DNA of 64,000 nt, from assembly GCA_029990175.1 (NCBI GenBank), contig JARKIP010000030.1, positions 18,288,217-18,352,216 on the forward strand, written 5' to 3'. How positions within the stretch are numbered: position 1 is the stretch's first letter; each line of letters begins with the position of its first letter. Origin of the DNA: Petunia secreta (lineage: Eukaryota; Streptophyta; Magnoliopsida; Solanales; Solanaceae). Positions 21,651 through 33,752 of this stretch are shown here, one piece after another. A model generated the notes under the pieces. It did no database searches, was not told the origin of the DNA, and was given only the letters and a program-made list of their open reading frames with translations. The translations under genes were made by a program, and so were the position numbers.

Positions 21651-23888
21651 ATGGTTACCGTACCTATTCTGATGAGTCTGGAAGTTGATTATAATGAGTT
21701 GGTTTAGCATGTCATTGCAAATGGCCAATTAACATGTGAGCCAAGACAGGTGTCAATTACTCATATGCTTAGTGTGGCTCCCGCAAAGGAAAAGACAACT
21801 CTATCGATCATAAAGACGGATAATGATGTGCAAGCTCTATCTTCTTGATGTTGCAAGTGATGGTTCTAGGCCCACATTGAGGATATCTGTTGTTGAAAGG
21901 TTTGATGAAGCATCAAATGAGCATGCTGCTGCTTCCGATGCTGCTCCTTGTATGGGATCAGCTAAGGCATCAGCACCTGTAGCAGAAGAGAGCAAAGCAG
22001 ATATTGATTCTATGGAGATAATGGATGGGATGACTATAATCAAGGCAACAATTTCAATGAAAATAGTCCAACAAATTTAAACTGTGATGTTAATACTAAT
22101 GATTCGAGCAATCCAGTTATTAATACTTTGGGTACGGAAAGCAGCCATAATTATGCTGATGAGACATGTTTTTATAAAGGTAAAACTTTTAAAAACAAGC
22201 GGGAGTTAGTTGTTTGTCTTAAGCTTGCTTCAGTGAAGAAGTCATACTGTTTCAATACTGTGAAGAGTACAAAAAATTTATATGTGGTCATTGATCCAAC
22301 TTGCAGGTGGTGGGTACAATCCATGAAGTATATGAGTTCTGACAAGTTTTATATTACAAATACAATGGTAAGCACACGTGTAGGTGCAACACCTTCCCAG
22401 TCATCATCCTCACGCGCCGGCCGATGTCGTTGATGAATTTGTAAAGAATAGATTTATTAACAGCAAAGGTCCTTCCACAAAAGACATTGCCAGTTCTGTT
22501 CATGCACGTATGAGTTGTAAAATCAGCTATTGGAAATGTTGGATTGGAGCTGAAATAGCATAATCTTTGGTAAAGGGAATACCAGAGCAGAGTTATTCTG
22601 TGATAGATTCCTATCATCTTTTTCTTGAAACCAAAATCAAGGAAGTAAAACTGATTTGAGGCTTGATGAAAAAGGGAGGTTCAAGTACTTTTTTGTTGCT
22701 TATGGAGCTTGCATTAGAGAGTTTGTGAATATGAGAAATGTTATAGTTTTTGATGGCACATTTTTAGTAGGCAAGTGTGGTGGAGTGTTGTTGTGTGCTG
22801 TTGTACAAGATACTGAGAACCACATTTATCCGCTTGCATTTTGTATAGTGGACAAAAAATGTGACGAGTCATGGGGTTATTTTTTTGAACAGTTGCTTGA
22901 TATAGTCCCTAACACTGGAGAGTTGTGCATTATCTTCGAACGACATTCAAGTATTACAAATGGGATTGCCAAGTACTATACTGAAGCTTATCATGATTTT
23001 TGTATGTGGCATTTTGCTGAGAACATCAGGGTAAAGTTCAAGTGTAGAGATATTCTAGACAAATACTATTTAGCAGCAAAGGCTTACTGCTTTGAAGAGT
23101 TTGACAAACATTTTAAAGAGATCAAAGATTTAAATGTGAGGCTAGCTAATTATCTTTAGGGAATTGGATTTGATAAATGGACTAGAGCCTTTTTTCTGGG
23201 GAATAGGTTCTAGGTGATGACCTTGAACACTGCAGAGTCATTTAACTCAATTTTTAGGGATGAAGGAGAATTTCCCATCATTGCTCTGTTTGATGCAATT
23301 AACAGTAAGTTTGTTGAGAAGTAAGAGAGGCGTACAACGATAAACAAAGCAACCACAATCCTAGTCAAATTTGCTGAAGATGCTGTAAGGAAAAACATGT
23401 AAGATGGCAAAGCACTTGCGGTGAGCAGAGTATTCATTAGAGAGTATAATGTCGTCAGTGATGAAGGGAAGGAAGATGTCAGTCTCTAAAATAGAGCTTG
23501 TACTTGCAGAGAGTTTCACCATCAGAAAATTCCTTGCAAACACGCAATGGCAGCACTGAGGGCTCACTTTGGAGATGGATATGGTTTGAACATTTATGTA
23601 TTCACCTCTCCATATTATAGGGCACAAATGTACATGCTTGCATATGCAGAACTAATTTTTCCAATTCCTTCAGATGACCAATGGCAGTTGCCCTCAAGAT
23701 GTTCTAGAGAGAAAAATTCCTCCACCTTTCGTCAAGCTTGTGCGGGGGGAAAGAGAATAATGAGGATGCCGTCTACAGGGGAAGTGTTTAAAGCTGGGAA
23801 GAGGAGAAATAAATGCTCTAATTGCAAATGATATGACAACAAGAGGACCACATGCCCTACTCCCTCAGTTGGAATTGGAATTGAGTAG
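21651..23888 (+). pseudogene. mudrA-like: MULE transposase (mudrA-like) relic
   Basis: The domains appear in mudrA order. An N-terminal segment starts at an ATG at 21651 and includes 'TLSIIKTDNDVQALSS' and 'PTLRISVVER'. A MuDR DNA-binding-like segment lies at 22128-22370 ('FYKGKTFKNKRELVVCLKL'). The DDE transposase domain is at 22656-23159 ('VIVFDGTFLVGKCGGVLLC', 'YPLAFCIVDKK', 'HDFCMWH'). A SWIM zinc finger is near 23500-23560 ('CREFHHQKIPCKHAMAALR'), and a C-terminal CX2C...C knuckle near 23810-23865. Several stops and frameshifts break it. The second catalytic position reads 'IIFERHSSI' where active enzymes have S-D-R, so Asp is replaced by Glu. It would not encode a working transposase. 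Confidence 0.85.
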
Positions 23889-24481
23889 TACTGATCTTGT
23901 CAATATTAGCTAAGTATCGTAATCAACTTTTAGTTGAGTCAAGCAACTAATTGTTGGTTCAAACAACTATTAGTTTATTAATAGACCTATGTTTTATTCA
24001 TCAACCAATCGTTGTTTAATAGACTTCTAGATTATCCTGCAACCAATGGTTGTTGTTCATTAATTTGTTTGTGTTTAGCATGAACAGACGTGTTGGTTTA
24101 ATGCTTTTCACACAATGAACAGACGTGAACATTGAACACGCCTGCAAAAATGGAATGAACTCAATTCTAGAGAAGTGTAACAACCAAATCATTCATTTAG
24201 AAATGCGGCCTCACTGCAGTTTTTTTTTACCTATAAATACAGGGGAAGACAACATCAAATCCACACTACATCAAATCCAGTTTATCTACGTCAAATGCAG
24301 TTTATCTTAAAACAAAAATGGCGTGAAGGCCTACTCCACGAAGAGCTTCAAGTCCACCATCTCAAATACCCCCAGATCAAATTGCACAAATGAGGGAAGA
24401 GATAGACAGGCTTATCCAAAACCTTGCTGCTAACAGAAATCGCCAAGAAAAGAACATTAGGAGGATTGCTAGGATGCTCCG
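23889..24481 (+). other. Sequence downstream of mudrA with an interrupted small gene
   Basis: At 23930-24060 there are AT-rich repeats with 'TTAATAGAC' words related to the 41-bp tandem repeat farther right. A TATA box (CCTATAAATACAG) at 24230-24242 is followed by a C/A-rich leader. An open stretch then starts near 24331 and would encode a basic, helix-prone peptide ('MREEIDRLIQNLAANRNRQ') before element Z cuts it at 24482. An in-frame TGA follows the first ATG at 24319, so it is either broken or starts at an inner ATG. I do not recognise the product. Confidence 0.35.
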
Positions 24482-25776
24482 TGAAACGACCTTAGGTAGT
24501 CGTTTCGGGAGTTAGGACTCCGATTGGCGTGCTGATAATTTTAAAATATTTGTAAAGTCCATCAGGACCTATCTGTAAAATTTGAGCAAAATCAGACCTC
24601 GTTTGGTACATATCGGAAGAATGTTTCAGTTTTTATTGTCGATAAATATTAAAAAGAGGTTTTCGAGCTCAATTTTGGCGAATGAACTCCGATTCGAAAT
24701 TCGAAAGCGCCGTTTGGTTCGTATGATTATTTATGACTTTTGTGAACTTTCGAAAGTGAATTTCAAGGTGGTTCGGTTAGTTTATGCTAAGATGCCGAAA
24801 GTTAAATAATTTGACTTTTATTCTATTTAATTTGCATATTGAGTTTCGGGAGTCCGATTTGAGAACTGCCTTAGCAAGTATGTTACATATATTTTGTATA
24901 ACTGGTATGCAAAAGTTGGAATTATTATGAATATCGTAAGGTACCGTTTTAGTTTTCGTTAAGAAAAGAAAATAAAATTAAAGAGAAAAGAAAAAGGAAA
25001 AGGACAAAAAAGGAAAGAATGAATGGCGGTAAGCTTATTAAAGCTCAAGATTCGGGAAATAGAAGACTAAGGGAAATAGGAACGAGAAACAGAGGAGGAA
25101 CTCAATGAAAAAATATCAGAAAATGAGAAAAGAGCCGGAGAAAAGATAGAATTTTCACCCCGAAACATTCAAGTAATGATCTTAATATATTATTTGAGTT
25201 TATTACGTGTGTTTGAATATATTTTGACAGTAAAAATTTGGATATTAGACATCACTTTAATAAGTTCAATTAATAGTTTCAAGGGTCAATTGGACCCCTG
25301 ATAATGGAATTGATTATATATTCGTACTCAGTGAGTTATGGGCAGCATATAAATATAATTTATTTAGGGTTTGGTTATGTGACCATAAACCCTGTACGTA
25401 GGCCTGGCCTACGAATTGCGTATGTGAATAGGGTATCAGGCTCCTACCTGGATTATTCTAAGATGTGAGGAATTAAGACTGTAGCCTAATGTGATATATT
25501 TTTCTGCTTATTGAACACAGTGGGATCGTTTGATAATGAAATCAAAGGATAAAGCGGTTGTTGATTAGCAATGCTAACTTTTGGAAGAGGTAAGTGTTTC
25601 TATTCATTTCTTTGGAGGCCCTTGGCCTTGGGGATATTCTACCACGTATTCCTAGCGTGTGTAGCTGCCAATAGGCGTACTCATTACGCCTTAGCTTTGA
25701 ATTTACATTGTATATTGTATGTTATGCCCTGTTGTTGGTATTGCATTGAGCATATGAGCATTGCACTCTAGTTTTG

Positions 25777-26150
25777 AGCATTGCATATACTTCCCGATTG
25801 GCGATGAGAGTCCCACACCGGTGAAGGGTCATTATTGCATATACTTCCCGGTTGGCAATGAGAGTCCCGCACCGGTGAAGGGTCATTATTGCATATACTT
25901 CCCGGTAATCGATGAGAGTCTCGAGCCGGTGAAGGATCATTATTGCATATACTTCCCGATTGTCGATGAGAGTCTCGCACCGGTGAAGGGTCATTATTGC
26001 ATATACTTTCCGATAATCGATGAGATTCCCGAGCCGGTGAAGGGTCATCATTGCATATACTTCCCGTTAATTGATGAGAGTCCCGAGCCGGTGAAGGATC
26101 ATTATTGCATATATCTCCTGGTAGACGATGAGAGTCCCGCTCCGGAGATA
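25777..26150 (+). repeat. 54-bp tandem repeat in Z 5' LTR, seven units
   Basis: Unit starts (CATTATTGCATATACTTCCC or CATTGCATATAC) fall at about 25777, 25830, 25884, 25938, 25992, 26046 and 26100. Each unit holds GATGAGAGTCCCG and CCGGTGAAGG. Because 54 is a multiple of 3, the array is open in frames on both strands. Confidence 0.9.
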
Positions 26151-26319
26151 GGTATCAGGCATATGTGACTACATTGCGTCGTACCGTATTCATCTCATCT
26201 CATTGCACCGCATACTGACTATTGTGTGTATTGTGTTGTGTAGTATGTATGCGGTATGTATACTATGTCGTGGACATATCTCAGTTTGCGTACATATTTC
26301 TGGCTCGTATTCTGGGTTG

Positions 26320-26490
26320 CGGGGATCGGGTTGCACGTCGCAACGGTATAAATATTTGGATCGGATTGAACGCCGCTACGGTATAAAATATATGGATCGG
26401 ATTGAACACCGCGATAGTATGAATATATAGATCGGGTTGCACGCCACAACACGACGAATATATGGATCGGGTTGCACGCCGCAACGGGAT
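26320..26490 (+). repeat. ~35-bp tandem repeat in Z 5' LTR, five units
   Basis: Units carry GGATCGGGTTGCACGCCGCAAC or a G-to-A/T-changed form, followed by an AT-rich spacer. Each unit contains the inverted repeat GTTGC/GCAAC around ACGCC. Confidence 0.85.
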
Positions 26491-27149
26491 GTATTTCTGA
26501 TTATTGATATGTTCGAGATACCTATATGTTTCGGCTATCTTTCGTTCCTGGTGGTTAATGGGTTTGTGATTCCATACGTGTTTCTAGTTATTATCTGGCT
26601 CTGCCTTTTCATAATTTAAATAAGAGAAATTTGGTTTATTTATTTCTTTTCTCCCTGGCTAGCTATCCTATCCTTTGAGGTGACTAGTCTGCCCCACTTA
26701 TTGAGTCCTTTGACTCACCCTTGTTTGTTGTTTGTTTTTGTCTATCTATTTCGTTTCGGCAGGTTCGCTCCAGGATTGAGTTCGCCACGTTGTGAAGGAG
26801 CGAAAACGACTTCAGCTGTCAGGGTGAGCCAGCATTTGTTCCAGATGGCCACCAATTTATTGTTTATTATTTAAGTTGCATTTTGCTCCCTTCAGGAGGT
26901 ACATGTCTTCTTTTGTACTCTAGATATCTAGTCTGGATAACCCTAAACCTAGTATGTTGGGTAGTCAACTGTAATTTCTTTTGTACAACTTAAAGGTATC
27001 AGTATGTCTGTGTTTTTGTTTTAAGTCTTGTGTTTGTTTATGAATTATTATATTTATTTTCCTATTTAATTGGTAACGGTTCGCCCGACGGGTGTAGGGG
27101 AGGATGTCGGGTGCCTGTATGGCCTAACTGGATTCCGGGTCGTGTCAGT

Positions 27150-27161
27150 TGGTATCAGAGC
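27150..27161 (+). other. Z primer binding site (initiator tRNA-Met)
   Basis: TGGTATCAGAGC, the standard plant iMet primer complement, lies 2 bp after the LTR end. Confidence 0.9.
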
Positions 27162-30009
27162 CCGGTTTAGAGTCTATCCAGACTAAGACAGTGTCTAGTA
27201 GAGTCTCGGTGATGGGTACGTAGACGTTCGTACTTATCTACGAGGGGCTGTGATGGAAACTTCCTTCTTTTCTGATCGTGCGTCGGTGTAGGATGCAAAA
27301 ATATTTTTCGTTAATTCCTTCGTAGTAATGGTGAACCCTTGTGCGATAAATCACCAAAGGGTTAGAATTCACTGGCGAAGCAGTCTAGTTAGAGGCTAGC
27401 GCTGATCAAGCCCCGAGAGTTGTGGATCGTGCTGACGATCCAATTACGGAGGTCCCAGCCGTACGAGCTCATGATGGGCAAGGAAGCAGGGCCTTGTGGT
27501 TCCCTTGGCTCTCTACGATGCTTTTACGAGAATGTTGGCGACGCCGCAAGAACCTATTATTCGCTAGGTAGCTTATCAGGTTGCCGCATGTGCAGATGTT
27601 CGGTCTCAGGGAGTTTCTATTCCAGTTCTTAATATTGCCGTAGTAAAGTATGTTCCGGAGGCAGCATGTGTTGTGCCTCTAGTTATTCTGGCCGGTTAGC
27701 TAGCCCGAGTAATGGCTCGGTCCGAGTATCTAAAAAGGCTTCATTATTTTACGCGGTTGAAACTTCCGATATTCCCAAGTAATGCACTAGATAATCCTTG
27801 TGTAAGGTTTTTTACAATAAAATGACGTCTGCATATCCTTCAGGCTTTTGATTATATCGAGCGGTATGGTGTTGATTATTCTTCTTTCCAGTTTCAAGGT
27901 CCAGCCCTGGATTGGTGGACTGCTCTCTTATTAGCTAACTTGGTTTGATTTTTCTTCTAGATTCGTGGAAAAGTTTCTTTCGAGTAGCGAGCGAGATTAA
28001 AAGTGTTGCCAGTTTGAGTGGATTGGACAGGGTAGCCTATTGGTTAGCCTGTTAGTGTTTCAGAATATGAGATTGAATTCTATAGAATGGCCGAATATGT
28101 ATTCGAACTAGTCCATGAGCCTTTCGAGAGATTGAGGTCGGGATTTCATTTGATGTTGTTGTTGATGTTGCTCAGAGGTACGAGGCATACCATAAGTTAG
28201 AGCGGGAGAGCAAGAGATCCCGTGGCCCTAGTGGGCAAACATGGCACCTTATTTGGAGGTAAGAGTTCTGATTATTTTGGGAGGTCACCTGCTAAGTTAT
28301 CTCAGCTTGTATAGCGTAATTCTAAAAGTGCGCTAGTAGTTCATCAAGATAGACTCAGTTTTCTCTTTGTAGCTATCAATAATCTGTCCAGTTTCTATTT
28401 TCAGCGAAAAGGTGTTATCATTGTCGTGAGTCTGGTTATCCTTTGAGGAGTTTTTCATTACTCCGGAAAGTAGGCAGTCGTCATTTCTCTCCTCATCTGG
28501 CACCTACACAGTCGCATGGATTTCATTTAGATCTCAATCAGCCAGGGAAATGCCACCATCCAGTAGAGGTCAAGAGTGTGGTGGCAGTGGTTCTTCAGAA
28601 GGTGATTATCAGGGTAGTAGCTCAGCTCAGCTGCAGAGGCAGTTCATAGAACTGCCAGTCTGGCAGGATGCCGAGGTATCCGATATAGTAGACCCATGTA
28701 TTTCTTCTTCCATTAATTGTGAGTAAGATTTGATTCTTTCGGTCGCTCTGGGGATGTAGTGTCCTATCATGTTTCCATAGTTTCTTTTGATGTTGTTTCT
28801 ATTAAGAATTGGTTGCGGTAGAGGGGTGAACTTCTAGTATGATTTATTTATGGTATGTCAAGTCAGTTTACCTCTCTCGTTGGAATTCAATGTTGGTAGG
28901 ATAATTCGTCACCATCAGAAAGTGTTATCGTTTCTTCCGGTGCAAAGTGATTAGTAAGTAATATTCGATCTATGTATCTCCTCTTGGTTCAAAACGCTAG
29001 TAAAGTTATGTTATCCCATGAGCTTATCTGGATTACAAAAGGGTTTTCTGGTAAATTGTTAGAGTTTCCTTCTTATTGGAAGGTCAAATTGGTATGGATG
29101 TTGCTCCATAAAGCTCATTTAATGTCTATTTCTTCAATTGCGATTCTTTGGCTAGCCTGACTCGGAAGTAGTCTAGCTCTGGTAGCCAAGCAATAAAAAG
29201 ATGAGCTTCCTGAAGCTCTAATTATTCCTATCCTCAGTCCGTTGCCATCTTTTCTTCGTCCGACACTAGTGAGCTTAGGCAGTTAGTAGCCGCTTGTGAT
29301 ATTCCCTGTGAAGAGGCAGAGTGCGTGTCAAGATAGCTGAGTATGCACATTGTGTTTTAAGGCTACTAAGGGTAATGAGAAGCATCACTCGACCCCTGAG
29401 TTGATCCATCAGGCAGTGGTGCTTACAACAAAGAACTCGAGAGTTGTAGCCGTTTGGCAACTCGAGAGGATAATTTGGTAGTTTAGGTCTGAAATGCGTT
29501 ATGTTTTAGCTAAATCTTTCTTAATCCAGCAGGTTGTGCGAGGATGATAATTTCTATTCAAATCAGTTGTATGAGTTTATGCTCTAAGTGGAGGAGTCTT
29601 CCTCCAATTGATACCAAATCATAATATTAAATCTCTAAGGCGTTGCTGAAGCGTAAGCTAATTCTTTGTTTCATCGACTTGTTCTATATCGAAAAGTATA
29701 TCGACGAGGTGATTCACCAGCAGAATCATGTTAATTCATCCTGAGTTTCGTGTATCTTTGTTTCGAAAATATAGAACTCTCTTCTCATGATTGAGGAAGG
29801 ATCAGCTTAGTCAGAATAAGCTGGGCAATGGCGTTATGATATTATCTAGATATGTTTATTTTAGAGAATGCGGTGTGCCTGTTATAATTCTGATTCTGTA
29901 ATCATAAGATAATATCTATGGTGTAGTTTATGAAGGTCGTGCAAGTTCTCTTGTTATCTGCGTGAATCTTGCTTTAGACTTAGGCTCGTTCGAGGACGAA
30001 CGAGAGTCT
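27162..30009 (+). pseudogene. Z internal region with decayed gag
   Basis: Readable gag fragments occur around 27740-28160 ('FTRLKLPIFPSNALDNP', 'LQAFDYIERYGVDYSSFQF', 'GPALDWWTAL', 'ASEYEIEFYRMAEYVFEL'-like text). A knuckle-like 'CYHCRESGYPLR' lies near 28410-28445. Numerous stops and shifts are present. The remaining ~1.4 kb up to the purine tract (about 28,680-30,009) contains no recognisable protease, RT or integrase. The short frames there (28443-28649, 28972-29160) are not supported as genes. With LTRs this long the internal region is short, so a large deletion is likely. Confidence 0.6.
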
Positions 30010-30022
30010 AAGTGGAGGAGAA
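30010..30022 (+). other. Z polypurine tract
   Basis: AAGTGGAGGAGAA lies directly before the 3' LTR start TGAAACGACC. It is preceded by CGAGGACGAACGAGAG, a purine-rich lead-in common in gypsy elements. Confidence 0.8.
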
Positions 30023-32285
30023 TGAAACGACCTTATGTAGTCGTTTCGGGAGTTAGGACTCCGATTGGCGTGCCAATAATTTTAAAATATTTTTAAGGTC
30101 CATCAGGACCTGTCTGTAAAATTTGAGCTAAATCAGACCTCGTTTGGTACGTATCGGAAGAAGGTTTCAGTTTTTATTGTCGATAAATATTAAAAAGAGG
30201 TTTTCGAGCTCTATTTTGGCGAATGAACTCCGATTCAAAATCCGAAAGTGCCGTTCGGTTCGTATGATTATTTATGACTTTTGTGAACTTTCGAAAGTGA
30301 ATTTCGAGGTGGTTCGGCTAGTTTCCGTTAAAATGCAGAAAGTTAAATAATTTGACTTTTATTCCATTTAATTTGCATATTGAGTTTCGGGAGTCCGATT
30401 TGAGAACCGCCTTAGCAAGTATGTTACATATATTTTATATAACTGGTATGCAAAAGTTGGAATTATTATGAATATCGTAAGGTACCATTTTAATTTTCGT
30501 TAAGAAAAGAAAATAAAATAAAAGAACATAAAAGAAAAGAGAAAAGCAAAAGGAAAAGGACAAAAATGGAAAGAATGAATGGCGGTGAGCTTACTAAAGC
30601 TCAAGATTCGGGAAATAGAAGACTCAGGGAAACAGGAACGAGAAACAGAGGAGGAACTCAACGAAAAAATGCTAGAAAATGAGAAAAGAGCCGGAGAAAA
30701 GATAGAATTTTCACCCCGAAATATTTAGGTAATGATCTTAATATATTAATTGAGTTTATTACGTGTGTTTGAATATATTTTGACGGTAAAAATTGGGATA
30801 TTAGACATCGATTTAATAAGTTCAATTAATAGTTTCAAGGGTCAATTGGACCCCCGATAATGGAATTGATTATATATTCGTACTCAGTGAGTTATGAGCA
30901 GCATATAAATGTAATTTATTTAGGGTTTGGTTATGTGACCATAAACCCTGTACGTATGCCTGGCCTATGTATTGCGTATGCGAATAGGGTATCAGGTTCC
31001 TACTTGGATTATTCTAAGATGTGAGAAATGAAGACTATAGCGTTATGTGATATATTTTTCTTCTTATTGAACATAGTAAGATCGTTTGATAATGAAACCA
31101 AAGGACAAAAGCGGTTGTTTATTAGCAATGCTAACTTTTGGAAGAGGTAAGTGTTTGTATCCATTTCATTGGAGGCCCTTGGTCTTGTGGATATTCTACC
31201 ACGTGTTCCTTGCGTGTGTAGCTACCGATAGGCGTACTCATTACGCCTTAGCTTTGAATTTACATTGTATATTGTATGTTATGCCCTGTTTGGTATTGCA
31301 TTGAGCATATGAGCATTGCACTCTGGTTTTGAGCATTGCATATACTTCCCCGTTGGCGATGAGAGTGCCGCACCGATGAAAGGTCATTATTGCATATACT
31401 TCCCGGTAACCGATGAGAGTCCCGAGCGGGTGAAGGATCATTATTGCATATACTTCCCGGTTGGCGATGAGAGTCCCGCACCGGTGAAGGGTCATTATTG
31501 CATATACTTTCCGGTAATCGATGAGAGTCCCGAGCCGGTGAAGGGTCATCATTGCATATACTTCCCGGTAATCGATGAGAGTCCCGAGCCGGTGAAGGAT
31601 CATTATTGCATATATCTCCTGGTAGACGATGAGAGTCCCGCGCCGGAGCTAGGTTTCAGGCATATGTGACTGTATTGCATCGTACCGCATTCATCCCATC
31701 TCATTGCACCGCATACTGAATATTGTGTGTATTGTGTTATGTTTTATGTATGCGGTATGTATACTATGTCGTGGACATATCTCAGTTTGCCTCTATATTT
31801 CTGGCTCGTATTCTGGGTTTCGGGGATCGGATTGAACGCCGCAACGATATAAATATATGGATCGGATTGAACGCTGCAACGGTATAAATATGTGGATCAG
31901 ATTGAACACCGCGATAGTATGAATATGTGGGTCGGGTTTCACGCCGCGACAGTATGAATATATGGATCAGGTTGCACGCCGCAACAGGACGAATATATGG
32001 ATCGGGTTGCACGCCGCAACGAGATGTATTTCTGATTATTGATATGTTCGGGATACCTATATGTTCTGGCTATCTTACGTTCCTGGTGGTTAATGGGTTT
32101 GTGTTTCCATACATGTTTCTAGTTATTATCTGGCTCTGCCTTTTCATAATTTAAATAAGAGAAATTTGGTTTATTTATTTCTTTTCTCCTTGGCTACCTA
32201 TCCTATTCTTTGAGGTGGCTAGTCTGCCCCACATATTGAGTTCTTTGACTCACCCTTGTTTGTTATTTGTTTTTGTCTATCTATC
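30023..32285 (+). repeat. Z 3' LTR, truncated on the right
   Basis: It aligns with the 5' LTR from TGAAACGACC through the repeat arrays. Here the 54-bp array has six units (31330-31665) against seven in the 5' LTR. Similarity ends near 32285, within the equivalent of 26745. The substitutions and array length change show the pair is not young. Confidence 0.85.
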
Positions 32286-32874
32286 TATTTGCTTCGTTAA
32301 GCTTAGGTTCCATGTGTTTCTTTTTTCTAAAAAGCCCCGAAATAACTTCCTTAGCATGCTCTGGAATATGGGGGCACACCACAAGAAGAAGCTACAAGCA
32401 ACAGCTCCATTGTTTTTCAAATTGAAAAAATTAAACTTTAAAGCATTCAGTTAATATTTTTAGTGATGCTTGATTTCCACATTCACACAATGGTACATAG
32501 GTTTCCATCTTGAGCAGAGAGAATTCGAAGAGAATGTGGAAAGGAGAACTTAGGGTTTTGGATAGAAGAGAATTCAAAGAAAAAGGGAAAGGAGTACTAG
32601 GGATTTTAGAAATTCTGATTTGGGAATAAGGCCAACATTTAATAAGGTCTTTTGAAATTCAAATTTGCCCCTCCCACCAGATTGAATTTAAAATTTGGTC
32701 ACCCATTTAATAATTTAAAATACCTTAAAATATATAATAATGGACTATACATTAAAATAAAAGTATTTTTATTAAATTGAATTATGGATCAATCCTTAAA
32801 ATACAATTCACACACACACACACATAGATACACACACACACACACACAGATACACACACACACACACATATACA

Positions 32875-32936
<62 letters not shown>

Positions 32937-33584
32937 CCTTAAATTACAATTTATTTAAGTAATTTGTTGATTTAATGATGATAATACCTTAAAATATAAT
33001 TATTATGATAATAATGTAGATTAATTATGGATAAATCCTTAAATTGTAATTCATTTAACATAATTTATCACCTAATATGTTAAAACATCTTATTAGATCA
33101 TACAAGTTAATAATGTATTTTTATTAAATTGAATTATGGATCAATCCTTAAAATACAATTTACACACACACATAATTCCCAATACTAATACCACCTAACA
33201 TTCCCAATACTAATATCACCTAACATTCCCAATACTAATACCACTACTAGTACTAATACATAATTCACTTATGTTTGGTCATTCATGGATTCATGCTATC
33301 CAAACCAATTGTGAGATCATAACAAGTTGATTGAAATGTCAACATTATAGGAACATTAATAATAAAACAACTTACATTATAGTAGATCACATAATACATA
33401 ACAAGTATTCCTAATACACACTGCTAATACATCACCTAACACACACTATCAATTATGTTTAGTTATTGATGCAAATATGTCAACCAACATTTGTGAGATC
33501 ATTAATACGTTGATTAACAACATTATGGATCATTAGCTATGCTTAACCATTAGATTATTATGATAAATCATGTTGAATTGTCTA
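32286..33584. other. AT-rich sequence with microsatellites; no gene recognised
   Basis: This stretch contains a CA-rich run (32811-32870), an (AT)n run of about 55 bp (32876-32931) and three ~24-bp repeats of ATTCCCAATACTAATA (33175-33245). A ~60-bp direct repeat of ATTAAATTGAATTATGGATC with downstream CA repeats occurs at about 32761-32826 and 33113-33174. Nothing looks coding. Confidence 0.6.
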
Positions 33585-33752
33585 GAGTTGATTAATAGAC
33601 TTCGAGTCTATGGGTACTCGACCAAGAGTTGCTTAATAAACTTTGAGTCTATAAGTAGTGTACCAGGAGTTTATTTATAAACTTTAAGTCTATAGTTCAT
33701 CGACCAAGAGTTGTTTGATAGACTTTGAGTCTATGAACCATCGACCAATAGT
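33585..33752 (+). repeat. 41-bp palindromic tandem repeat, left part
   Basis: Four units of 41 bp follow the pattern GAGTTG-TTAATAGACTTCGAGTCTAT-...-CGACCAA. Each carries a dyad, in the best form ATAGACT-TCG-AGTCTAT. The array is cut at 33752 by the SIRE element and resumes at 58790. The copy ATAGT is duplicated at the two sides as the insertion target. Confidence 0.85.

Larger units (their letters stand above)
24482..27147 (+). repeat. Z 5' LTR
   Basis: It begins TGAAACGACC and ends GGGTCGTGTCA, 2 bp before the primer site. The first 25 bases contain a perfect 8-bp inverted repeat, GAAACGAC/GTCGTTTC. Inside are a 54-bp tandem array (25777-26150) and a ~35-bp array (26320-26490). Open frames through these arrays are by-products of the repeats. 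Confidence 0.9.
24482..32285 (+). mobile_element. Element Z: degenerate Ty3/gypsy element with 2.67-kb repeat-rich LTRs
   Basis: The 5' LTR is 24482-27147. It is followed by an initiator-Met primer site, a 2.9-kb internal region with a decayed gag and possibly protease, a purine tract, and a 3' LTR beginning at 30023. The 3' LTR loses similarity near 32285, about 400 bp short of full length, so the element is truncated on the right. No RT or integrase motif can be read in the internal region. It interrupts the small gene remnant downstream of mudrA. Confidence 0.85.

Noticed and set aside
25761..26168. Repeat protein with an 18-residue unit (also 31316-31669 and reverse frames)
   Set aside because: The 54-bp LTR repeat is a multiple of three, so several frames on both strands stay open automatically. 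It lies in an LTR.
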